Below, piece by piece: positions 19,505 to 28,620 of a stretch of 64,000 bases of DNA. Below the pieces are notes generated by a model. The model was not told where the DNA came from and searched no databases. It was given only the letters and a program-made list of their open reading frames with translations. The position numbers were made by a program, and so were the translations under genes. The DNA is from Pseudomonas thermotolerans DSM 14292 (GTDB lineage: Bacteria > Pseudomonadota > Gammaproteobacteria > Pseudomonadales > Pseudomonadaceae). The DNA lies in NCBI RefSeq assembly GCF_000364625.1, contig NZ_KB822602.1, positions 153,295-217,294 on the forward strand. The letters are read 5' to 3'. The first letter of the stretch is position 1; every line of letters starts with the position of its first letter.

Positions 19505-20989
19505 ATGACCACTGTTCGCACCCGCATCGCGCCGTCGCCCACTGGCGATCCGCACGTCGGCACCGCCTATATCGCTTTGTTCAACCTGTGCTTCGCCCGG
19601 CAGCACGGCGGTCAGTTCATCCTGCGCATCGAGGATACCGACCAGTTGCGCTCGACCCGCGAGTCCGAACAGCAGATCTTCGACGCCCTGCGCTGGCTGG
19701 GCATCGAGTGGGACGAAGGCCCGGACGTCGGCGGCCCGCACGGCCCCTACCGGCAGAGCGAGCGTGGCGAGATCTACAAGAAGTACTCGGACGAGCTGGT
19801 CGCCAAGGGCCACGCCTTCCCCTGCTTCTGTTCCGCCGAGCGCCTGGAGAAGGTGCGTGCCGAGCAGATGGCGCGCAAGGAAACCCCGCGCTACGACGGC
19901 CACTGCCTGCACATCGATCCGGCCGAGGCGCAGCGCCGGATCGCCGCCGGCGAGCCCCACGTGGTGCGCATGAAGGTGCCCAGCGAGGGCATCTGCGAGG
20001 TGCCGGACATGCTCCGCGGCACCGTGGAGATCCCCTGGGACCGCATGGACATGCAGGTGCTGATGAAGGCCGACGGCCTGCCCACCTACTTCCTGGCCAA
20101 CGTGGTGGATGACCACCTGATGGGCATCACCCACGTGCTGCGCGGCGAGGAATGGCTGCCTTCGGCGCCCAAGCTGATCAAACTCTACGAATACTTCGGC
20201 TGGGAGCAGCCCAAGCTCTGCTACATGCCGCTGCTGCGCAACCCGGACAAGAGCAAGCTGTCCAAGCGCAAGAACCCCACCTCGATCACCTTCTACCAGC
20301 GCATGGGCTTCCTCCCGGAGGCCATGCTCAACTACCTGGGGCGCATGGGCTGGTCGATGCCCGACGAGCGCGAGAAGTTCTCCCTGGCCGAGATGATCGA
20401 GCACTTCGACCTGTCGCGGGTCTCCCTGGGTGGGCCGATCTTCGACCTGGAGAAGCTCTCCTGGCTGAACGGCCAGTGGCTGCGCGAGCTGCCCCTGGAG
20501 CGCTTCGCCGAGGAGGTGCAGAAGTGGGCCTTCAACCGCGACTACCTGATGAAAATCGCCCCGCACGTGCAGGGCAGGGTGGAGACCCTCAGCCAGATCG
20601 CCCCGCTTGCCGGCTTCTTCTTCACCGGCGGGGTGCCGCTGGACGCCAGGCTGTTCGAGCACAAGAAGCTGTCGCCCGACCAGGTGCGCCAGGTCCTGCA
20701 GCTGATCCTCTGGAAGCTGGAGGCTCTGCGCCAGTGGCAGAAGGACAGGATCACCGCCTGCATCCAGGCCGTGGCCGAGCACCTGGGGCTCAAGCTGCGC
20801 GATGTGATGCCGCTGATCTTCCCGGCGATCACCGGCCAGGCCAGCTCGGTCTCGGTGCTCGACGCCATGGAGATCCTCGGCGCCGACCTGTCGCGCTACC
20901 GGCTGCGCCAGGCCATCGAGCTGCTCGGCGGGGTGTCGAAGAAGGAAAGCAAGGAGTGGGAGAAGCTGCTGGCGGCCATCCCTTCCTGA
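19505..20989 (+). CDS. gltX: glutamyl-tRNA synthetase
   Basis: A 494-residue class I synthetase. The HIGH-type motif appears as [10 protein letters not shown] (about residues 11-20) and the KMSKS-type motif as SKLSKRKNP. The zinc-type Cys/His region [15 protein letters not shown] near residue 104 is kept in part. It charges tRNA-Glu; two tRNA-Glu genes lie just downstream on the same strand. Confidence 0.96.
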   Translation: MTTVRTRIAPSPTGDPHVGTAYIALFNLCFARQHGGQFILRIEDTDQLRSTRESEQQIFDALRWLGIEWDEGPDVGGPHGPYRQSERGEIYKKYSDELVAKGHAFPCFCSAERLEKVRAEQMARKETPRYDGHCLHIDPAEAQRRIAAGEPHVVRMKVPSEGICEVPDMLRGTVEIPWDRMDMQVLMKADGLPTYFLANVVDDHLMGITHVLRGEEWLPSAPKLIKLYEYFGWEQPKLCYMPLLRNPDKSKLSKRKNPTSITFYQRMGFLPEAMLNYLGRMGWSMPDEREKFSLAEMIEHFDLSRVSLGGPIFDLEKLSWLNGQWLRELPLERFAEEVQKWAFNRDYLMKIAPHVQGRVETLSQIAPLAGFFFTGGVPLDARLFEHKKLSPDQVRQVLQLILWKLEALRQWQKDRITACIQAVAEHLGLKLRDVMPLIFPAITGQASSVSVLDAMEILGADLSRYRLRQAIELLGGVSKKESKEWEKLLAAIPS

Positions 20990-21050
20990 GTCGCCAGGGT
21001 AAGTGGTTGTTCTAACGGTGAATTTTTTTCGCCAAGGCGGAAAAATTCTG

Positions 21051-21079
21051 TTGACAGCCCGGCGGGGCGCCCCTAATAT
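21051..21079 (+). promoter_or_regulatory. sigma-70 promoter of the tRNA array
   Basis: TTGACA (21051-21056) and TAATAT (21074-21079) are separated by 17 bases, 19 bases before the first tRNA. The stretch after the -10 is GC-rich (GCGCCCCG), the kind of discriminator seen at stringently controlled stable-RNA promoters. Confidence 0.75.
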
Positions 21080-21097
21080 GCGCCCCGTCCAAGCGAC

Positions 21098-21173
<76 letters not shown>

Positions 21174-21222
21174 AATTTGCCGCCGAACGAATTTCCAGCG
21201 CGTTCGGTCTACCGAAGGATTC

Positions 21223-21298
21223 GTCCCCTTCGTCTAGTGGCCTAGGACACCGCCCTTTCACGGCGGTAACAGGGGTTCGAGTCCCCTAGGGGACGCCA
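21223..21298 (+). tRNA. tRNA-Glu (anticodon TTC), copy 1
   Basis: A 76-base cloverleaf with encoded CCA. Acceptor GTCCCCT pairs with AGGGGAC and the anticodon arm CCGCC-CTTTCAC-GGCGG gives anticodon TTC. Confidence 0.97.
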
Positions 21299-21342
21299 CT
21301 TCAAAGCAGCATCCGTGCTGCGCGTCGCGAGACGTAAAATCC

Positions 21343-21418
<76 letters not shown>

Positions 21419-21427
21419 AATTCCACA

Positions 21428-21453
21428 CAAGGCCAGCCTCAGCGCTGGCCTTG
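21428..21453 (+). repeat. hairpin in the second Ala-Glu spacer
   Basis: CAAGGCCAGC and GCTGGCCTTG form a perfect 10-bp stem with a six-base loop between tRNA-Ala 2 and tRNA-Glu 2. No T run follows, so it may be a processing signal rather than a terminator. Confidence 0.5.
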
Positions 21454-21468
21454 TTCGTCGAAGGATCC

Positions 21469-21544
21469 GTCCCCTTCGTCTAGTGGCCTAGGACACCGCC
21501 CTTTCACGGCGGTAACAGGGGTTCGAGTCCCCTAGGGGACGCCA
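21469..21544 (+). tRNA. tRNA-Glu (anticodon TTC), copy 2
   Basis: Identical over all 76 bases to the first tRNA-Glu. Both Glu copies are preceded by the same short CGAAGGAT sequence, a trace of the duplicated unit. Confidence 0.97.
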
Positions 21545-21567
21545 GTTTCTCCCAGTCTGGGAGTCTC

Positions 21568-21602
21568 AAGGGTCATTCCATGGTGAATGACCCTTTTTGT
21601 TT
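21568..21602 (+). terminator. terminator of the tRNA array
   Basis: AAGGGTCATTC (21568-21578) pairs with GAATGACCCTT (21585-21595) around a six-base loop and is followed by a T-rich run. This is a classical intrinsic terminator 24 bases after the last tRNA. Confidence 0.85.
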
Positions 21603-21702
21603 TTTCCGCGAAAAAACTCTCCGCCCGCGACACCGGTACGGCTTGGGCTGCGCGTGCCGATCGCGCATCATGGGGCAATTCCTAGCATTGGGGGATGCCG
21701 TC

Positions 21703-22383
21703 ATGACTGCCACGCTGATCAGCTTTTCCGAGCGCAGTGCCTGCGTGCGGCAGCTTGCCGAGGATCTCGGCCACCAGCTGCGCGAAGTGCTGGCGCGCAA
21801 GCCCAGGGCCGGCCTGCTGCTGCCCGGTGGCAGCAGTCCGCAGGCGCTGCTGCCGCTGCTGCGCCGCCAGGCGCTGGACTGGAGCCGGGTGGACCTGAGT
21901 CCCACCGACGAACGCTGGGTGGAAGCCGAGGACCCGGCCAGCAATTGGCGGCTGCTCAGCCACGGCCTGCCTGAGGTGGCCTGTCTGGACCCGCGCCAAG
22001 CCGAGGACCCGCAAAGCGCCGCCGAGCATTGGGGGCGCAACCTGGAGGGCTGGCAGCCCTTCGCTGCAGTGCTGCTGGGCATGGGCGAGGACGGTCACAT
22101 CGCCTCGCTGTTTCCCGGCATGCCGGGGCTGGCCGCGGCCCTGGACCTGGGGATGCCGCCCCGCGCCCTGCTCGGCTGGGCGCCGGAGGCGCCGCGCCAG
22201 CGCCTGTCGCTCAGCCTGAGCCTGCTCTGCGACTGCGACTGGCTGGGCCTGCTGGCCTTCGGCGCGGTCAAGCGTCGGCTGCTCGAGCAGGCGCTGGCCG
22301 ACCAGCCGGACAGCCGAGGACTACCGCTGCATGCGCTGCTGCACCAGGAGGCGCGCCCGGTGCGCCTGTACTGGGCGCCCTGA
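21703..22383 (+). CDS. pgl: 6-phosphogluconolactonase
   Basis: A 226-residue NagB/RpiA-fold enzyme that opens 6-phosphogluconolactone. Motifs: LLPGGSSPQ (substrate phosphate loop), LSPTDERWV with the conserved DERWV, SNWRLL, and LLGMGEDGHIASLFPG with the catalytic-type histidine. ATG at 21703 gives a family-length protein; an in-frame upstream extension runs back toward the tRNA terminator and was rejected. It lies directly behind the tRNA array and 86 bases before edd. Confidence 0.9.
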   Translation: MTATLISFSERSACVRQLAEDLGHQLREVLARKPRAGLLLPGGSSPQALLPLLRRQALDWSRVDLSPTDERWVEAEDPASNWRLLSHGLPEVACLDPRQAEDPQSAAEHWGRNLEGWQPFAAVLLGMGEDGHIASLFPGMPGLAAALDLGMPPRALLGWAPEAPRQRLSLSLSLLCDCDWLGLLAFGAVKRRLLEQALADQPDSRGLPLHALLHQEARPVRLYWAP

Positions 22384-22469
22384 AGCGGCGCGCCAGACGC
22401 TGTCGCTGGGCATGATCCCCGGCCGCTTAACCGTTACACTGCCGGGGTAGAGCCCCATCGGAAGCCGCC

Positions 22470-24290
22470 ATGCCGCATCCCGTCGTCGAACAGGTCACCG
22501 CCGCCCTTGAGCAGCGCTCCGCCACTCGCCGTCAGCGCTACCTGGAGCGTCTGCGCTCCGCCGCTGCGCGCGAGCCACGGGACCGGCTGGGCTGCTCCAA
22601 CCTGGCCCATGCGCTGGCGGCCCAGCCGGAGCAGGCGCGGCTGATCATCCGCCAGGGCGGGGCGCCGCACATTGCCATCGTCTCCAGCTACAACGACCTG
22701 CTTTCCGCCCACGCACCGCTGCGCGACTACCCAGAGCGTCTCAAGCGCAGCCTGGCCCAGCAGGGCGCCACCGCGCAGTTCGCCGCCGGGGTGCCGGCCA
22801 TGTGCGACGGCATCACCCAGGGCCAGGCGGGCATGCAGCTGTCGCTGTTCTCTCGCGACCTGATCGCCCAAGCCACGGCCATCGGCCTGACCCACGGGAT
22901 ATTCGACGGCGCCCTGTACCTCGGGGTGTGCGACAAGATCGTTCCCGGCCTGCTGATCGGCGCGCTGGCCTTCGGTCATCTGCCGGCGGTGTTCGTCCCG
23001 GCCGGGCCCATGCATTCCGGCCTGCCCAACAAGGACAAGGCCGCCGTGCGCCAGCGCTTCGTGCGCGGCGAGGCCAGCCGCGACGAGCTGCTCGCCGCCG
23101 AGCTGGCCGCCTACCACCAGGACGGCACCTGCACCTTCTACGGCACCGCCAACACCAACCAGCTGCTGATGGAGGTCATGGGCCTGCACGTGCCGGGCAG
23201 TGCCTTCGTCCATCCCCACACCCCACTGCGCGATGCCATGACCGACGAGGCCGCGCGCCTGGTGGCGCGCAACAGCCGCCAGGGCGAGCGCTACCTGCCG
23301 CTCGGCGAGCAGGTCGACGCGCGGGTGCTGGTCAACGCCGTGGTGGCCCTGCTGGCCAGTGGCGGCTCCACCAACCACAGCCTGCACCTGCCCGCCATCG
23401 CCCGCGCCGCCGGCTACGAGCTGACCTGGGAGGACTTCGCCGCGCTGTCGAAGGTGGTGCCGCTGCTGGCGCGGGTCTACCCCAACGGTGCGGCGGACGT
23501 GAACCAGTTCCAGGCCGCCGGCGGGCCGGCCTGGATCATCCGCGAGCTGCTCGGCGCCGACCTGCTGCATGCCGAGGTGCCCACGGTGGCCGGCGTGGGG
23601 CTGGCCGCCTACGCCCGCGAGCCCTGGCTGGACGCTGGTCGGCTGGCCTGGCGCGAGCTGCCGGCGCAGAGTTCGGCGCCGGACATCGTGCGGCCCGCCG
23701 CGCAGCCGTTCGCGGAGGAGGGTGGCCTGGTGCTGCTCTCGGGCAACCTGGGCCGCGCCATCCTCAAGACCTCGGCGGTGGACCCGGCGCACTGGTGGGT
23801 GCGGGCCCCGGCCCGGGTGTTCGACAGCGAGGCGGCGGTCCAGGCCGCCTATGCGGCCGGCGCGCTGCGCGGCGACCTGGTCCTGGTGGTGCGCTTCCAG
23901 GGCCCGCGGGCCAACGGCATGCCCGAGCTGCACAGGCTGATGCCGCTGCTGGCCAACCTGCAGCAGGCTGGCCAGCAGGTGGCGTTGGTCACCGACGGGC
24001 GACTGTCCGGCGCCTCCGGGCAGGTCCCGGCGGCCTTGCACCTGACGCCGGAGGCGGCCGCCGGTGGGCCGCTGGCTCGGGTGCGTGACGGCGACTGGAT
24101 CGAGCTGGATGCCCGCCGGGGCGTGCTGCGCCTGGAGGTGGACGAGGCCGCGCTAGACGCCCGCGAGGCAGCGGCCGCCCCGGCCGGGTTGGCGGAGGGC
24201 TTCGGATTGGAATTGTTCGCGGCGCAGCGCCAGCTGGTCGGTCCGGCCGACCAGGGCGCTTCGACGCTGTCATGGGATTGCGTGGAGTGA
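22470..24290 (+). CDS. edd: 6-phosphogluconate dehydratase
   Basis: A 606-residue IlvD/Edd-family dehydratase making 2-keto-3-deoxy-6-phosphogluconate (KDPG). Iron-sulfur and active-site features include SSYNDLLSAH, PAMCDGITQG, LGVCDKIVPG and CTFYGTANTNQ, with LVTDGRLSGASG in the C-terminal swivel domain. It supplies KDPG to the aldolase eight bases downstream. I found no HexR-type TTGT-N7/8-ACAA site in the 86-base gap upstream. Confidence 0.95.
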   Translation: MPHPVVEQVTAALEQRSATRRQRYLERLRSAAAREPRDRLGCSNLAHALAAQPEQARLIIRQGGAPHIAIVSSYNDLLSAHAPLRDYPERLKRSLAQQGATAQFAAGVPAMCDGITQGQAGMQLSLFSRDLIAQATAIGLTHGIFDGALYLGVCDKIVPGLLIGALAFGHLPAVFVPAGPMHSGLPNKDKAAVRQRFVRGEASRDELLAAELAAYHQDGTCTFYGTANTNQLLMEVMGLHVPGSAFVHPHTPLRDAMTDEAARLVARNSRQGERYLPLGEQVDARVLVNAVVALLASGGSTNHSLHLPAIARAAGYELTWEDFAALSKVVPLLARVYPNGAADVNQFQAAGGPAWIIRELLGADLLHAEVPTVAGVGLAAYAREPWLDAGRLAWRELPAQSSAPDIVRPAAQPFAEEGGLVLLSGNLGRAILKTSAVDPAHWWVRAPARVFDSEAAVQAAYAAGALRGDLVLVVRFQGPRANGMPELHRLMPLLANLQQAGQQVALVTDGRLSGASGQVPAALHLTPEAAAGGPLARVRDGDWIELDARRGVLRLEVDEAALDAREAAAAPAGLAEGFGLELFAAQRQLVGPADQGASTLSWDCVE

Positions 24291-24297
24291 GAAGAGC

Positions 24298-24948
24298 ATG
24301 ACCCTGAGGATGGACGAGGTGTTGCAACAGGCACGCCCGGTGCTGCCGGTGCTGGTGATCGAGGAGCCCGGCCTGGCCATCGACGTGGCCCGCGCGCTGC
24401 ATGCCGGCGGCGTGCGCGTACTGGAAGTGACCCTGCGCACCCCGCGCGCCCTGGATGCCCTGGCGGCGATCCGCGCCGAGCTGCCGGAGCTGCTGGTCGG
24501 CGCCGGCACCCTGATCCACCCCGAGCAGTTCCTCGAGGTCCGCGAGGCCGGCGCGCAGTTCGCCGTGAGTCCCGGCTTCACCGAGCGCCTCGGCGCCGCC
24601 GCGGAGGATTCCGGGCTGCCCTACCTGCCCGGGGTGATGACCCCCTCCGAGGTGCTGCTCGCCCTGGAGTACGGCTATCGCTCGCTGAAGCTGTTCCCCG
24701 CCAACGGCAATGCCAGCGTGAAGATGCTCAAGAGCCTCAAGGGGCCCTTCACCGGCATCCGCTTCTGTCCGACCGGCGGTATCACTCCGGACAACCTGTT
24801 GAGCTTCCTGCGCCTGCCCAACGTCGCCTGCGTCGGCGGCACCTGGGTGGCGCCGGCCAACCTGATCCGCGCCCGCGCCTGGGACCAGATCACCCAATTG
24901 GCCAGCGAGGCCTTCGAGCTGGCCAGCAGCCTGGAGCATCACCCATGA
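24298..24948 (+). CDS. eda: KDPG/KHG aldolase
   Basis: A 216-residue class I aldolase that splits KDPG to pyruvate and glyceraldehyde-3-phosphate. The catalytic Glu lies in VLEVTLRT, the Schiff-base Lys in SLKLFPAN, and the phosphate site in CPTGGITPDN. It overlaps the next gene by ATGA, so the pathway genes and the thioesterase are translated together. Confidence 0.95.
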   Translation: MTLRMDEVLQQARPVLPVLVIEEPGLAIDVARALHAGGVRVLEVTLRTPRALDALAAIRAELPELLVGAGTLIHPEQFLEVREAGAQFAVSPGFTERLGAAAEDSGLPYLPGVMTPSEVLLALEYGYRSLKLFPANGNASVKMLKSLKGPFTGIRFCPTGGITPDNLLSFLRLPNVACVGGTWVAPANLIRARAWDQITQLASEAFELASSLEHHP

Positions 24949-25388
24949 ACTGGGACCTGCCCGAGCCCTTCACCATCGACCTCAGGGTGAGCGCCGAGGA
25001 CATCGACGGCCTCGGCCATGCCAACAACGCCGCCTACGTCACCTGGATGGAACGCTGCGCCTGGCGCCACTCGCAGAGCCTGGGTCTGGACCTGGCCGAA
25101 TACCGTCGCCTGGACCGTGCCATGGCGGTGGTCCGCCACGAGATCGATTACCTGGCCAGCGCCTACGAGGACGACGAGCTGCAGATCGGCACGTGGATCG
25201 TCGAGTCCGATCAGCGCCTGAAGATGACCCGGCGCTTCCAGCTGATCCGCCCGGCCGACGCCACCACCCTGCTGCGTGCGCAGACCACCTTCGTGTGCAT
25301 CGAGCTGTCCAGCGGGCGGCCGAAGCGCATGCCGGCGGAGTTCATCGAGGGCTACGGCGCGGCCCTGCGCCAGCCGCCGGCCGATTGA
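24945..25388 (+). CDS. 4HBT-type acyl-CoA thioesterase
   Basis: A 147-residue hotdog enzyme of the YbgC/4-hydroxybenzoyl-CoA thioesterase type. The signature DIDGLGHANNAAYVTWMERCAW (about residues 23-44) contains the catalytic-type Asp. The substrate is unknown. The start overlaps the eda stop by four bases. Confidence 0.88.
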   Translation: MNWDLPEPFTIDLRVSAEDIDGLGHANNAAYVTWMERCAWRHSQSLGLDLAEYRRLDRAMAVVRHEIDYLASAYEDDELQIGTWIVESDQRLKMTRRFQLIRPADATTLLRAQTTFVCIELSSGRPKRMPAEFIEGYGAALRQPPAD

Positions 25389-25468
25389 GCCGCCCTGCGC
25401 CGGGAGCCTACAAAGGCGGCGATCCGGCCGCTACAATCGCCGCCCCGCAATTTGCCGAGCCGTAGTCC

Positions 25469-26437
25469 ATGCAAATCGCCCTGGCGCCGATGGAAGGCCT
25501 GGTCGACGAAATCCTCCGCGACGTCCTGACCCGTATTGGCGGCATCGACTGGTGCGTCACCGAATTCATCCGGGTCTGCAACCGCCTGCTGCCCGAGGCC
25601 ACCTACCGCAAGCTGGCCCCCGAGCTGTTCGCTGGCGCGCAGACCGACGCCGGTACGCCCCTGCGCGTGCAGTTCCTCGGCTCCGACCCGGTGTGCCTGG
25701 GCGACAACGCGGCCTTCGCCGCCAGCCTGGGTGCGCCGGTGATCGACCTCAACTTCGGCTGCCCGGCCAAGACGGTGAACAAGTCCCGCGGCGGGGCCAT
25801 CCTGCTGCGTGAGCCCGAGCTGCTCCACGCCATCGTTCGCGAGGTGCGCCGCAGCGTGCCGGCCGGGATCCCGGTGACCGCCAAGATGCGCCTTGGCTAC
25901 GACCACAAGGACGGTGCCCTGGACTGCGCCCGCGCCCTGGCCGAGGGCGGCGCCGCGCAGATCGTGGTGCACGCGCGCACCAAGACCGAGGGCTACAAGC
26001 CGCCGGCGCACTGGGAATGGGTGGCGCGCATCCAGGAGGTGGTCGGCGTGCCGGTGTTCGCCAACGGTGAGATCTGGAGCCTGGAGGACTGGCAGCGTTG
26101 CCGGGAGGTGAGCGGGGTGGACGACGTGATGCTCGGCCGCGGCCTGGTGGCGCGTCCGGACCTGGCCCGGCAGATTGCCGCGGCGCGTGCCGGCGAAGCC
26201 GTGACGGCGCTGGGCTGGGCGGAGCTGCTGCCGCATCTGCGCGACTTCTGGCTGCAGGTGCGCCGCAAGGTGCCGCCGCGCCACGCGCCAGGGCGCATGA
26301 AGCAGTGGTTGGCGCTGCTGACCCGCAGCTATCCAGAGGCGGTGCGCATGTTCGACACCATCCGCCGGGAGAACGACAGCGAGCGGATCGACGCTCTGCT
26401 GGGCCTGCGCTGCGTCGAGGCGGCGGAAGTGGCCTGA
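25469..26437 (+). CDS. dusC: tRNA-dihydrouridine synthase C
   Basis: A 322-residue FMN TIM-barrel enzyme that reduces uridine in the tRNA D-loop (position 16 for DusC). Visible: [13 protein letters not shown] at the N-terminus, the catalytic Cys in [25 protein letters not shown] and [10 protein letters not shown], plus a C-terminal helical tRNA-binding domain. The N-terminal MEGLVD form is typical of DusC rather than DusA or DusB. Confidence 0.92.
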   Translation: MQIALAPMEGLVDEILRDVLTRIGGIDWCVTEFIRVCNRLLPEATYRKLAPELFAGAQTDAGTPLRVQFLGSDPVCLGDNAAFAASLGAPVIDLNFGCPAKTVNKSRGGAILLREPELLHAIVREVRRSVPAGIPVTAKMRLGYDHKDGALDCARALAEGGAAQIVVHARTKTEGYKPPAHWEWVARIQEVVGVPVFANGEIWSLEDWQRCREVSGVDDVMLGRGLVARPDLARQIAAARAGEAVTALGWAELLPHLRDFWLQVRRKVPPRHAPGRMKQWLALLTRSYPEAVRMFDTIRRENDSERIDALLGLRCVEAAEVA

Positions 26438-26577
26438 TCCCGGCACGCCGGGCGGGGCAGGGCGGCTTGCCGAGGCGCCAGGCCTTGACGTTTTTTTTAC
26501 AGACTCGAGGGGAGAATGCCGGCCTCTGACCGGACACTTCCGGCCTGTCTGTGAATCGCAATGGATTTCCCCGCTTC

Positions 26578-28620
26578 ATGACCTCCTGCGACAAGAGTTC
26601 CCTCCGGCCTGCCGCCGTCACCTTGCCTCACCACCTCGGCTTCACCGTCCTCTCCGGCCTGATCCTGCTGCTGCTCTGCACCCTGCTGCGCGCGGCCCTG
26701 CTGGTCTACAACCGCGAGCTGATCGGCGACAGCCCCGCGGCGGTGTTCGCCGAAGCCTTCTTCAATGGCCTGCGCTTCGATCTGCGCCTGGTGGTGTTCG
26801 TCTGCGCGCCGCTGCTTTTGGCACTGCTCAGCCACCGCGCCATGGCCGCCCGGCGCCTGCAGCGCCTCTGGCTGACCGGCTGCGGCAGCCTGATCCTGCT
26901 GCTCGGCGTCACCGAACTGGACTTCTACCGGGAGTTCCATCAGCGCCTGAACAGCCTGGTGTTCCAGTATCTGCAGGAGGACCTGGGCACGGTGTCCAGT
27001 ATGCTCTGGCACGGTTTCCCGGTGGTCCGCTACCTGCTGGCTTGGGCGCTGGCCACCTGGCTGCTGTACTGGCTGTTCGGGTGCCTCGACCGCGCCACCC
27101 GCAGCGCCGCCGGTACGCATTCGGGCGTGTCCTGGTATCTGCGCGGCACGGTGTTCGTGCTCTGCCTGCTGGTGGCGGTGGTCGCCGCCCGCGGCCATCT
27201 GCGCCAGGGCCCGCCGCTGCGCTGGGGCGATGCCTACACCACGGAGTCCATGTTCGCCAACCACCTCGGCCTGAACGGCGTGTTGACCCTGGCCGACGCC
27301 GCCAGGCACAGCTTCTCGGCGCACCGCGACAATGCGTGGCAGGCGACCCTGCCGGCCAAGCAGGCGGTAGCACTAACCCGCGAGATGCTGCTCACCCCAC
27401 ACGACAGCCTGGTGGACGCCGAGCGCGCCGCCGTGCGCCGCGACTTCAGGCCGCCGGCGGCGAATACCCTGCCGGTGCGCAACGTGGTGGTGATCCTCAT
27501 GGAAAGCTTCGCCGGCCACGCGGTGGGGGCGCTGGGCAGCAGGGTCAGGGGCATCACCCCGAACTTCGACCGTCTGGCTGAGGAGGGACTGCTGTTCGAG
27601 CGCTTCTTCTCCAACGGCACCCACACCCACCAGGGGATGTTCGCCACCATGGCCTGCTTCCCCAACCTGCCGGGCTTCGAGTACCTGATGCGCATGCCCG
27701 AGGGCGCCCACCTGTTTTCCGGCCTGCCGCAGCAGCTGAGCGCCCGCGGCTATGCCGACCTGTACGTCTACAACGGCAACTTCCAGTGGGACAACCAGTC
27801 CGGGTTCTTCAGCAACCAGGGCATGACCCGCTTCATTGGCCGCGAGGACTTCGTCGACCCGGTGTTCATGGATCCCACCTGGGGTGTCTCCGATCAGGAC
27901 ATGTTCGACCGCGCCGCCGAGGAACTGGCCCGGTTGCCCGCCGGCCGGCCGTTCTACGCGCTCCTGCAGACCCTCTCCAACCACACGCCCTACGCGCTGC
28001 CGGAGAACCTGCCGGTGGAACCGGTCACCGACCAGGGCAGCCTGAACGAGCACCTGACCGCCATGCGCTACGCCGACTGGGCGCTGGGTCGTTTCTTCGA
28101 GCAGGTGAAGCAGGCACCGTACTACAAGGACACCCTGTTCGTGCTGGTGGGCGACCACGGCTTCGGCAACCGCATGCAGATCACCGAGATGGACCTGTCG
28201 CGCTTCCATGTGCCGCTGCTGCTGATCGGGCCGGGCGTGCAGGAGAAGTTCGGCCGGCGCAGCCGGACGGTGGGCACCCAGGTCGACGTGGTGCCCACCA
28301 TCATGGGCCGCTTGGGCGCCACCAGCCGCCATCAGTGCTGGGGCCGCGATCTGCTCAACCTGCCGGAAGGCGATCCCGGCATCGGGGTGATCAAGCCGTC
28401 CGGCAGCGACCAGACGGTGGCCATCGTCCGTGGCGGGCACATCCTGGTGCAGCCCAAGGACTTCGCGCCCAGCCTGTACCGCTACCGTTTAGGCGCACGG
28501 GCCGGCGCCGAGCGCGAGGCAGCGGTGGATGCGCAGCTTGCTCGCTACCTGGAAGCCTTCCTGCAGACCGCCACCGACAGCCTGCGCCGCAATACCGCCG
28601 GGGTCGTCGACCCGCGCTAG
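26578..28620 (+). CDS. LtaS-like sulfatase / phosphoglycerol transferase family protein
   Basis: About 680 residues. The N-terminal 200 residues hold some five membrane helices. A periplasmic alkaline-phosphatase-fold domain follows: metal-binding ILMESFAGH, a probable catalytic Thr in SNGTHTHQGMF, and VLVGDHGFGN. Family members move phosphoglycerol onto lipoteichoic acid or periplasmic glucans (LtaS, OpgB); the Pseudomonas substrate is not established. A GTG at 26551 would add nine residues and cannot be excluded. Its TAG stop overlaps that of the convergent regulator within one CTAG. Confidence 0.88.
   Translation: MTSCDKSSLRPAAVTLPHHLGFTVLSGLILLLLCTLLRAALLVYNRELIGDSPAAVFAEAFFNGLRFDLRLVVFVCAPLLLALLSHRAMAARRLQRLWLTGCGSLILLLGVTELDFYREFHQRLNSLVFQYLQEDLGTVSSMLWHGFPVVRYLLAWALATWLLYWLFGCLDRATRSAAGTHSGVSWYLRGTVFVLCLLVAVVAARGHLRQGPPLRWGDAYTTESMFANHLGLNGVLTLADAARHSFSAHRDNAWQATLPAKQAVALTREMLLTPHDSLVDAERAAVRRDFRPPAANTLPVRNVVVILMESFAGHAVGALGSRVRGITPNFDRLAEEGLLFERFFSNGTHTHQGMFATMACFPNLPGFEYLMRMPEGAHLFSGLPQQLSARGYADLYVYNGNFQWDNQSGFFSNQGMTRFIGREDFVDPVFMDPTWGVSDQDMFDRAAEELARLPAGRPFYALLQTLSNHTPYALPENLPVEPVTDQGSLNEHLTAMRYADWALGRFFEQVKQAPYYKDTLFVLVGDHGFGNRMQITEMDLSRFHVPLLLIGPGVQEKFGRRSRTVGTQVDVVPTIMGRLGATSRHQCWGRDLLNLPEGDPGIGVIKPSGSDQTVAIVRGGHILVQPKDFAPSLYRYRLGARAGAEREAAVDAQLARYLEAFLQTATDSLRRNTAGVVDPR

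Noticed and set aside
21021..21049. Hairpin after gltX as a terminator
   Set aside because: The T run is on the 5' side of the stem rather than after it, and the tRNA promoter follows at once, so a terminator role is not supported.
21545..22469. HexR operators ahead of pgl or edd
   Set aside because: No TTGT-N7/8-ACAA arrangement is present in either upstream region.
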